The translations under genes and the position numbers were made by a program. The notes beneath the pieces are model-generated. The model was given only the letters and a program-made list of their open reading frames with translations. It did no database searches and had not been told where the DNA came from. A stretch of 64,000 nt of DNA, from contig NZ_JAWMWH010000001.1 of NCBI RefSeq assembly GCF_037546185.1, forward strand, positions 248,001 through 312,000. The letters are read 5' to 3'. The first letter of the stretch is position 1, and each line of letters opens with the position of its first letter. This document shows, piece after piece, positions 55,001 to 63,300 of the stretch. The stretch is from Nicoliella lavandulae. Lineage in GTDB: Bacteria; Bacillota; Bacilli; Lactobacillales; Lactobacillaceae.

Positions 55001-55634
55001 CACTAGCACTACTGGTGACTGAATGATAATCTGAACTAGTTGACTTATCACGATTCGATGAACTAGCAGTTATGTAATCATCTTTAGTACTGCTTTGGGT
55101 ATTACTACTACTACTTTGGGCATTGCTACTACTGCTACTTTGCACATCATTACTACTACTGCTTTGCGCATCACTACTAGCGCTACTTGATTCCGCATTA
55201 GTGCTGCTGGCACTATTTGAGCTGCTGTTTGCTGCGGAACTAGTATTAGTATCAACACTAGCTGACGATTGGTTAGTTGCATCATTATCAGTATTTGTTG
55301 TATCAGTGCTAGTTGAACTAGCCGTGGGAAGATTGCTTTGACTAGCACTCATAGTGGCCACGCTATCAGAATGATTGGCACTTTCAACATTGGATGCACC
55401 ACTTTGATTAGCATTAGTGGCTGAAGCATTATCAACGGGCTTGCTTTCAACTGCTGAAGTTACGTTGGCATCACTACCACCTTGATCATCTGCATGTACA
55501 ATTGATCCTTCTAGTGCAAATCCACCACTAAGTAAAGCTAATACAGACATGGATGCAACGACCCATTGTTTCTTTACCTTCTTAAGAATCTTCTTTTCAT
55601 TCTTTTTACTAAAATGAAGTTTATCATAAGGCAT
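52026..55634 (-). CDS. Giant surface protein 1, N-terminal part with signal and beta-helix-like domain (frameshifted)
   Basis: About 1200 residues. The signal peptide has KKILKKVKKQWVVASMS followed by a hydrophobic core and VHADD. A Ser/Ala/Asn-rich segment (to about residue 270) and a Tyr/Asn-rich segment with NGF-like repeats follow. About residues 610-1000 form a repetitive Asn/Gly-rich domain (DAGAKMILRPGG, NVNISQGADLSIVP, NINVNGGSINIV) that resembles pectate-lyase-like adhesive beta-helices. The frame ends at TAG (52028-52026); removing one G at 52030-52031 would join it to the 40739-52033 frame. The in-frame ATG at 55634 lacks a ribosome site because an insertion element starts eight bases upstream. 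Confidence 0.75.
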   Translation of the reverse strand: MPYDKLHFSKKNEKKILKKVKKQWVVASMSVLALLSGGFALEGSIVHADDQGGSDANVTSAVESKPVDNASATNANQSGASNVESANHSDSVATMSASQSNLPTASSTSTDTTNTDNDATNQSSASVDTNTSSAANSSSNSASSTNAESSSASSDAQSSSSNDVQSSSSSNAQSSSSNTQSSTKDDYITASSSNRDKSTSSDYHSVTSSASAKSTSASSSSNASSENSTTSSSASSTSGSDSSSASGTSLNGSSSASSSNVTTLNVSNDILSIDDANLSVRLATDTGSTGSQSSETAAFSNGFSAAVAAAAGGSSVATSADSEFNSGVQAFYAANAGAISAWNSLHPDDLKSANSTDTFASNNAYYANGFNAVNDAYSTYNSLNSGAGTQSGSSVYGTSASATTSNFASGSVDRSKSAVVVNSPSDSAEATSGNDVQSASSGNISLASDSAEGQSAAYNYAVDFFLSRQGAYDAESGRWNGTDKNGSFSALDATKNSNNPYVQAYNGAQAAIDDENSGGYRSVNALTGNNSVNYSYGYNDVANKVNNGYVDAQGNKTYIYFAANPVMLDSYLADSANNGHQSEIRITKDMQSTSGSSSASLTGTDTYVTVNGQNHVVDLTTMHNNPFNINLTIENFAKMYGTNVYGQINMYNSTTGSLKYKNINYEGSQLFYGSSVPNVYIDGGVNVISEGQYTSIWGSRNTDNYNQQNLEVTNLEVLPGATYNGETQDGNVIELGGNLILDAGAKMILRPGGSGGENAGSYGSSGNKGIALKGSGANVNISQGADLSIVPKDSGADAIYTAAGSNINVNGGSINIVYNQNPNDTNPTNIQGSVTVQNGGSLTTHATKGVTNYGGNLISVAGNLNVINRGNLYVYADGTNTNGDLTLFSNSGNVLINTPGNNIVFSKNGLNNDGTGTAAGTFFKNTGNIVAYSAKGSLDGKDTGSAQSMIKVLGNGNVVYYKYGQSDNQAQYTTLNNFNNSNSKFLEFTAVPTVYFSGLPQLAADSNTKSGYDVVANVKLSNVEDSNGYVYLRTTTNTADETPTGSTTMLSDPDQQTGNGSDSDYRNAYTVKVPVSAFTQNSDGSYYYKYVQTLNTTNTAPTSVTIDAQYGVTNQSATISDNNGNTQFTSTTHNPSTSAVTNNTGNATGTLADNVIVPNDSDKQVSAADSAASAAAQVANTAGSMNTGSYSLTASSASAAVG

Positions 55635-55682
55635 ACATGCACTGCACCCCAAAGTTTGTACAAAACTTTGGGGTGTTTTTTT

Positions 55683-56192
55683 GTGTCTAAATATAAAGTA
55701 GAAGATAAATTAAATGTAATTAACGCATACCTAAACGGTATGGGATCGCAAATGGTGGCTAGAAACTTTGGAGTTAAAAGTAGAAATACTGTTTTATGTT
55801 GGGTTAAGAGTTACAAAAAACATGGACTAAATGGTCTTAAAAAAAGAAAGAATATAATCGAATACTCTACCAAAGAGAAACAATATATATTAAACTGGAT
55901 GAAAACGACTAAATCATCTTATCCAGAGGCAGCTTATCATTTTAATATTCCTTCTCCATCAACTATCTGGACTTGGGAAAAACGACTAGAGCAAAAAGGT
56001 ATTGATGGTTTATTGTCCCGAAGGGAAAGAAAAGCCATGACAAAAAGGAAAACTAACAAAGCCGAATCAAACAATACTAATACCGATAAAGAAAAATTGA
56101 AGAAGATTGAAGAAGAAAATTTAATGTTGAGAATAGAGAATGACTTCTTAAAAAAATTGAGGGCCTTAGACGACGAAGAAGACCAGAAGTAA
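55683..56192 (+). CDS. IS3-family transposase OrfA
   Basis: A 169-residue DNA-binding protein: two helix-turn-helix regions (KYKVEDKLNVINAYLNGMGSQ...; HFNIPSPSTIWTWEKRL) and a C-terminal coiled coil (LKKIEEENLMLRIENDFLKKL). The GTG at 55683 (VSKYKVED) is chosen because GGGGTG of the IS end precedes it; the longer in-frame ORF starts outside the element. A7 at 56150-56156 allows a -1 shift into orfB. Confidence 0.85.
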   Translation: MSKYKVEDKLNVINAYLNGMGSQMVARNFGVKSRNTVLCWVKSYKKHGLNGLKKRKNIIEYSTKEKQYILNWMKTTKSSYPEAAYHFNIPSPSTIWTWEKRLEQKGIDGLLSRRERKAMTKRKTNKAESNNTNTDKEKLKKIEEENLMLRIENDFLKKLRALDDEEDQK

Positions 56193-57058
56193 TTATTAAA
56201 ATAATCGACGAACTAAGGCTGAAATACCATACCACTAAAACATTAATACTAAAGGCATTAAGGATATCTAGAAGTACTTATTATTATATTAGATCAATCC
56301 AAAATAAGCCTGATAAGCACGCTGAAATCGCTAAAATTATCAAGGATATTAAAGATAAAAATAAATCCTACGGATATAGAAGAGTGTGTTTAGAATTAAC
56401 TAATCGTGGATACCGTGTTAACCACAAACTAGTATTAAAGATAATGAAAAAGAATAATTTACTATCTTCATCATATTCAAGAAAAACACGTAAGTATAAT
56501 TCCTATCGTGGTCAGGTTGGAAAACTTAAATCAAATCAATTAAATCGAAGATTTAATACTGACAGACCATATCAAAAGCTCTGTACTGATATCAGTGAAT
56601 TCAGATATGGAAATTGTGATATTAATCATCGTATTTATCTTTCACCTATTATGGATTTATTTTCTGGTGAAATAATATCCTATAACATTAGCAGCCATCC
56701 AAATATGAACTGTGTTATGAAACCGTTGAAAGAAGTTATTCAATTAGTTAAGGATTTACCATACAGAACGACAATTCATAGTGATCAGGGAGCTCAGTAT
56801 CAAAGTCATATCTGGCAAAAAGAGCTTAAGAAGAATAAGATATTTCAAAGTATGTCCCGTAAGGGGAATTGTATAGATAACTCACCTATGGAATCATTTT
56901 TCCATATTATGAAAGCTGAAATCATGGACTGTAATTATGACTTTAAAGAAGATTTAATGTCGTCAATGAAAATATGGATTGATTATTACAATAATCATCG
57001 TATTAAAACAAAACTAGGCGGAAAGTCACCGGTTCAATACCGGAAACTTTCCGCCTAG
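56156..57058 (+). CDS. IS3-family transposase OrfB (made as OrfAB by -1 frameshift)
   Basis: The -1 frame relative to orfA runs from the slippery A7 (56150-56156) to the TAG at 57056-57058, 300 codons. The DDE catalytic residues are visible: D in CTDISEF, D in HSDQGAQY and E in DNSPMESFFH, with the KGNCIDN segment typical of IS3/IS150. A GTG at 56384 is a possible internal start, but the upstream codons (RRRRPEVIIKIIDELRLKYH) are also family-typical and support the fused product. The transposase appears complete. Confidence 0.87.
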   Translation: MEGLRRRRRPEVIIKIIDELRLKYHTTKTLILKALRISRSTYYYIRSIQNKPDKHAEIAKIIKDIKDKNKSYGYRRVCLELTNRGYRVNHKLVLKIMKKNNLLSSSYSRKTRKYNSYRGQVGKLKSNQLNRRFNTDRPYQKLCTDISEFRYGNCDINHRIYLSPIMDLFSGEIISYNISSHPNMNCVMKPLKEVIQLVKDLPYRTTIHSDQGAQYQSHIWQKELKKNKIFQSMSRKGNCIDNSPMESFFHIMKAEIMDCNYDFKEDLMSSMKIWIDYYNNHRIKTKLGGKSPVQYRKLSA

Positions 57059-57095
57059 GAAAAACAATATAATAATGTACAACTTTTGGGGTGCA

Positions 57096-57284
57096 CATCA
57101 ACAAAATCCCCCTTTTTGTTTAATAAATATACATATCATTCACTAATAATACACAAATGTAAAACTCTATTCACGGCTATTCTATCACTGTTAAACATTT
57201 TTTTCATCATAAGCGCATTCAAATTAAAGAATTACATTATTAAATTTTCATATTATTTTTAAATCGTTATTGAAAATAATTGTA
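57096..57284 (-). other. Orphaned upstream region of giant gene 1
   Basis: On the minus strand this AT-rich stretch ends in a ribosome site and ATG (AAAAAGGGGG, nine bases, ATG at 57098-57096) exactly at the right end of the insertion element. It looks like the original expression signals of giant gene 1. A clear -35/-10 pair was not found. Confidence 0.5.
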
Positions 57285-57340
57285 TAAAAAATAAACCGCC
57301 AATGATTAGCGATAATTCTAATCATTAGCGGTTTATTTTT
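57285..57340. terminator. Terminator of giant gene 2
   Basis: Long stem AAACCGC(C)AATGATTAG (57293-57309) / CTAATCATT(A)GCGGTTT (57318-57334), followed on the minus strand by an ATTTTTTA tract. T runs flank both sides. Confidence 0.85.
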
Positions 57341-57357
57341 AGTTAAGCAGAAATTAA

Positions 57358-60300
57358 TTAAACGAATTTAACAAATTTCTTGTTACTTGTGAGGTACTTA
57401 CCATGGCCAATGTAGAACCGAGTAAGTCCCTTGTATTTAACGATCCGGTCAACGTTTAGTTCGGAACCTTGTTTGTAGTATTTTCCGTTCTTAGATGTGA
57501 ACTTCTTACTACCGTGTTCACGAACCCCACTGGTTGCAATTACCTTCACCTTTTGACTATTGGCAGCACTCATTTCAGCTTTGCTGTAGTAAGCGTTGAC
57601 AATGTACTTCCGGTTAGCAGTAATGTAACCCTTGTTCTTGTTGACACTAGCAGTCAAGTGATTCTTAACGTAGTAACGTACCAAACCACTCTTCGTAACT
57701 GAGATCCGTTTGATCTTGAATTCATGAACCTTATTACGAGGTTGCTTGCTGTACTTCTTGATCCGACTATCAGTACCGAAGGTAGCCTTGTTGTGAACAT
57801 AGACCGTCTTGGTATTGTAGATGTATAGTGGATGCTTCTTCAACTTAGCGTTGAAGGCCTTAGCATAACCATACTTGTAGCCGGCAGATTCACCAGCAAG
57901 TGAACTCTTAGCAGCGGTATCAGCCTTAGCAGCCTTCTTACCAGCAGCTACAGCCTTCAAGTAAGCTTCATGACCAACTTGGTATGCCCGCGCATAGTCA
58001 GATTGATATTCAGCGGCCTTGCCAGTGAAGTCCGTCTTGGCCTTCTTACCGTTAAAGGCGTCCGTATATCCATCAAAGGCACCGGCATACGTTGGTTGAC
58101 TACCATGAGTCGTGTCATATTGATAACCATTCTTGGCATCAGATAATCCTTGAGCATAGTAATCACCACTACCACTACCATTGCTAGATGTTGAGCCAGC
58201 AGCATTATTGCTACCAACAAAGATCATCTTAGCGGCCTTGATAATGGTTGCGTAGTCACTAGCCGCCCGGCTAGCAGCAGAACTAGCAATTTGGGTAGCC
58301 GTTACAATCGTCATGTTAGCATTTTCAAAGGCAACACTAGCACTCGCAGCCGTTCCAGCAGCGGAACTGGCAGCTGCAGCATAGCTATCTCCAGCAGACT
58401 TATCGCCACGTGCATAAGCAGCAGAAGCTTGTGCGTTGGCGCTGCTTGCCGCAACGTTTGCACTATTAACGGTGCTGGTTGCAGCGTTAGCAGCGTTAAT
58501 TGCAGCGGAAGCAACAGCAGCAGCAGAATTAGCTTGACTATTTGCAATGATTGCATCAGCAGAAGCGGAATTAATAACTGCAATCGCGGAACTAGCTTGA
58601 GCAGCATAGCTTACCAATTGTGGGTTGTTGCTGTATTGAGCAGCTAAGCTGATTGCTTGACTAGCTTGTTGTTGAGCAGAGCTAATTGGCAATGCAGTTT
58701 GAGAAGTACTACTGTTTGCGTTGTTAGCATAACTTTGTGCCAAGTTATAACGAACAGCAGCAAAACTAGTATTTTGACTTAAGCTACTGTAAGCAACACT
58801 AGCTTGTGAAGCATAGGAGCTAGCTGGGTTAGCGTAGTGGGTAACCACATCAGTTGATGAAGTAGCACTTTGAATTGATTGAGCAGCTGAATTAGCAACT
58901 GCGGCTGCGGAAGTAGTGATATTTTGAGCAGCACTGGCAATTTGAGCATTAGCAGATGCAGCACTATTTGCAAGACTTCCTGCATTAGCGTAGCTAGCAG
59001 CCGCTGCATTGGCAACGGAAGCACTAGCATTGGCAGCACTGGCACTCGCACTATCACCCTTGGCAGCATAGCTAGCAGCACTATTAGCAAAGGCAGAAGC
59101 AATGCTTGCAGCTGAACTTGCATTGGAGTAAGCCTGAACAGCGTTACTACTATTAACTGATGCATTGGAAAGTGCAGATTGGGCAACACTATTAGCACTT
59201 GAAACTAGGCTCGCAGCTGAACTAACCGTTGCGTTAGCAGAACTTGCAATTGCTGCATATGAACGAGCAGAACTATTTACAAATGCGTTGCTTGCATAAG
59301 CACTGGCCAAACTAGCAGCTTGTGATGCAACGGTTGAGTTACGTTGCGTGTTGTTTTGATCATTAGCAGCTGATTGAGCATATGAGTTAGCAAGACTAGT
59401 TGATGATGCAGCACTATTAGCAAAGGCACTAGCAGAACTGTTTTGTGCAGATGCACTACTGTTGTAACCACTAGCCTGATTAATAGCTGATGATTGAGCT
59501 TGGGCAGCTGAACTAGCAAGACTATTAGCACTGGTTTCAATGTTAACCATGTTGTTAATAGTAGCAGCAGCATTTGAAGCAACCACAGAAGCACTAGATG
59601 CAAGACTAGCAGCAGTCGATGCAGCATTTGATTGATCAACGGCTTGACTAGCAGCACTAGCAGCTGATTGAGCAGCACTCAATGCAGCAGCGTTAGCACT
59701 GGATGCATTAGAAGTATCTCCATCATTAGCATAGCTTTCAGCAAGTGATGCATAACTACCAGCGCTCACATTAGCACCACTAGCGTTAGCTGCAGCTGAA
59801 TGAGCTGATTGAGCAGCAGCGGATGCGGCAGCCTTAGCTGATTGAGCATCTGTATTTGCTTGGTTAGCAACTGAGTTAGCTGAACTAGCATTAGTAGCAG
59901 CTGAATTAGCAATGGAAGCAGCCGTACTGATTACTGCATTCGTGGAGTTAGCAGCGGCAATACTGTTAACTTGAGCAGCAGTAGCAGAAGCAACTCCATT
60001 TCCAGAACTAGCTTGATCAGTAGATGCACTAGTTTGTGATGCATACTTAGCTGCAGCTGCAGCGTTTTGATCAGCGCCGTTAGCAGCATCGGTTGCAGCA
60101 GTATTAGCTGATGAAGCATTATTAGATGCCTTAGTTGCATTTGAAGAAGCATCATTACCAGCTTTGGCAGCGGCACTAGCATTGCGATTAGCATCATCAG
60201 CTTGTGATGCAGCCGTGTTAGCAATTGATTGATCACGACTTGCCCGAGCAGCAGCACTATTGGCAGCATCGGTTGCATTGGATGCATCGTTAGCAGCTTG

Positions 60301-63300
60301 TGATGCAATTGCTTCTTGACTAGCAGCACTATTGGCAGCAACTGCAGCACTCGAAGTAGCAGCAGCACGTTGGGCTGGCGTTAAGCTTTGATCAGCAGCT
60401 TGGCTAGCAGCAACTGATGCACTAGCATATGCTGATGAAGCAGCGCTTTGCGCAGTCTTAATTGCATTAGCAGCGGAACTAACAGTACCAGAAGCACTGC
60501 TGATGATTCCACTAGCAATCACAGCATCAGAAGCAGCATTCGATGCAACTACTGAAGCTGACTTAGCAACTACGTTAGCACTCGCAATCGTTGAATTCTT
60601 AGGATGGGCTGATAATAAGCCAGCAGCTGAGGCAACAGCGTTAGATGCGTCGGTTGCAGCAGTTTGAGCTGAAGCTAAGGCTTGTGATGCATTGTTACTG
60701 TAGCTAGAAACGGAACTACTATCAGTGGCAACATCACTAGCATGAGCATCAGTAGCAGATGAAGCGTTAGAAGCCCGCTTCTTGCTTTGGTTAGCATCAT
60801 AACTAGCGGCTCTAGATTGAGCGTCAGAAGCAGCACTGGATGCAGTATCTGAAGCTTGACTAGCAGCAGTTGAAGCACTATCAGCGGTTGAACTAGCGTC
60901 AGCAGCGACTTTGGCAGCACTGGATGCATTCGCGTCAGCAGATTGAGCAGCTGAATTGGCAGCACTTGCTACATCAGCAGCAGATTGCGCAGCCTGGTTA
61001 AGGTTATCAGCAGCACCACTATCACCGGCAAGAGCAGCGGAAGCAGCTTGACTAGCTAAGCTAGTAGCACTAGATTTAGCAGCAGTTGCATTATTCCGAG
61101 CAGCACTTGCACTAGCAGCAGCAGTTGATGCAGCAAATGATGCATTATCAGCATTAGTCTTAGCTTGGTTAGCACTACTGTAAGCATTTTGAGCTTGGGT
61201 AGCAGCACTGGAAGCAACTGAATTGTCGCTAGCAATTTGACCACTAACCGTTGGATCAACGTTGTTAATTGATGAAGCAAGGGAAGCAATTACACTATTA
61301 GCTTCACTCGCATCATTAGCTTGAGAACTAGCTAAGTTAGCAGTTGAAGCAAGCTTCTTAGCAACTGAATCAGTTGCACTGGCATTGCTTGAAGTAGCAA
61401 CGTTGTTGCTACCAGCACTCGTACTTGCATCAGAAGCAGCATGTTCCGCAGCAGATGCAGAACTAGCGATTCTAGCAGCTTCACTCGTTTGTGCATTTTG
61501 CTTCGTAATTGCATTGTTCAAGTCATTTGCAGCATTTTGCGCATCAGTTAAGGCTTGACTAGCAACTGATGATGCTTGGCTAGCTTGAGTAGCAGCTGAT
61601 GAAGCACTATCAGTCGCCGTCTTAACGGCAGCAGCAGCGGAACTAGCAGCAACGCTAGCCTTAGATGCATTGGTTGCAGCATTAACTGCAGCACTAGCAT
61701 AGTTATTACCGGCAGCGTAGTCCTTAGCTGCATAAGCAGAAGCAGCATTGGAGCTGGCTTGACTAGCAGCAGTAACTGCACTTTGGGCAAGTGAGTTTTG
61801 ATAACTAGCGGCGTTATTAGCTGCATCGGCACTGGCCTTTGCACTAGCGGCAACTAAGTTGGCAGCACTAGCACTAGCAGCAGCACTGTTGGCAGCTGAG
61901 TTAGCTGAACTGATCTTAGCAGCAGCTGAACTAATTACAGCATTACTTGGGTTGCTTGCAGCAACGCTAGCAGCAGATGTGTTCAAACCACTAACTGCAC
62001 TAGAGTTGTTAGTAGCGCTAGTATTAGCAGCACTAGCAACAGCAGCGTAACTAGCTGCTAGGCTGTCATTAGCACTTGCATCCTTCGCACTAGCGAAAGC
62101 TCCACTAGCAAACGATGGTGCAGCACTGTTGGCACTAGTTGCAGCAGAAGATCCAGTTACGGCATCACTGGCATTTGCAGAACTAGCTGAGGAAGCAACC
62201 TTACCGTAGTTGGATGCGTCGGTTGCAGCACTAGTGGCAATGGTTTGGGAACTATTAGCCCGACTAGCAGCAGCAGCGGCATCCTTCGCAGCTTGAGCAG
62301 CAGCATTTGATGCGTTAGTAGCAATTACGGCTTGAGCGGCAGCAGCTGAAGCAGCGGCTGAAGCAGCATCCGCATGTGACTTAGCAGCTGACATGTTACC
62401 AGCAGCAGATGCATCATAAGCAGCCTTAGCTTCGTTCAATGCCGTAGCAGAGTAACTACCAGCTGCAACGTTTGCGCTAGATGCATTGTTATTAGCACTA
62501 GATGCAGTTGATGATGCAACCCATGCATCGTGAGATGCAGATAAAGCATCACCGGCAGCACTAGATGCAAGACTAGCAGCTGAACTAGCCTTAACTGCAT
62601 TACTTGCAATGGATGAATCAGTTGGGTTATTTGAAGCAGCCTTAGCAGCAGCAGATGCATCGTCTGAAGCATTCGATGCAGCAGCTGAAGCAGTATCATT
62701 AGCCCCACTAGCAACCTTGTAGCTACTATCAGCAGCACTACTGTTACCAGAAGTACCAGCAGATGCAGAACTAGCAGTTGTAGATGCACTACCTGCAACT
62801 GGTTGTGCAGCACTAGCTTCATTAGAAGCAGCACTATTAACGCTAGCAACAGAAGCAGCTAAACTAGCTTGAACACTAGCAGCATTCGATGCAGCAACTG
62901 AAGTTGCACTCTTTGCAGTAGCAGCATTTTGAGAATCAGTAGTTGCATTTTGAGCAAAGCTGTTAGCTTGGTTTGCATAAGCAGAACCGGCAGCAGCGGC
63001 ATTCGATGCAGCTGAAACTGCTGACTTAGCTAAGCTGGTGTTAAGTGAAGCATTATCAGGATCACCATTTTGAGCAAAGCTGTTAGCAAGTGCAGCATAA
63101 CTATTCGCAGCATTGGATGCAGCAATTGCTGATTGATATTGATCACTAGCTTGTTGAACGGCAACGCTAGCAGATGCACTATCGTTAGCAGCATTGGATG
63201 CGGCAGTAGAACCATTAGCAGAAGCACTAGCACCAGCAGCGGAGTAACTAGCAATTGCACTAGATACAGCAGCAACAGATGAATCACTAGCATTTGCACT

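Larger units (their letters stand above)
55643..57095 (+). mobile_element. IS3-family insertion sequence (IS150-like)
   Basis: A 1453-bp element bounded by TG...CA ends with imperfect 19-bp inverted repeats (17 of 19 identical): left TGCACCCCAAAGTTTGTAC (55643-55661), right its partner at 57077-57095. It contains orfA and orfB in IS3 arrangement with a slippery A7 between them. The flanking bases do not form an exact target duplication (CAC left, CAT right). The left end also forms a CACCCCAAAGTTT hairpin followed by a T run, an IS-borne terminator that would block read-through into the transposase. Confidence 0.9.

Noticed and set aside
40862..55026. Many long open frames on the plus strand, and Leu/Val-rich frames on the minus strand, across giant genes 1 and 2.
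   Set aside because: They arise because repeated Ala and Ser codons leave few stops in other frames. They have no ribosome sites, consist of shifted versions of the repeats and lie inside the real frames.
55566..55682. Longer N-terminus for OrfA starting at 55566.
   Set aside because: It begins outside the insertion element, in the giant gene; GTG at 55683 lies inside the IS next to a GGGGTG ribosome site.
55636..57098. Exact target-site duplication around the IS.
   Set aside because: Left flank CAC and right flank CAT differ; no longer exact duplication was found.
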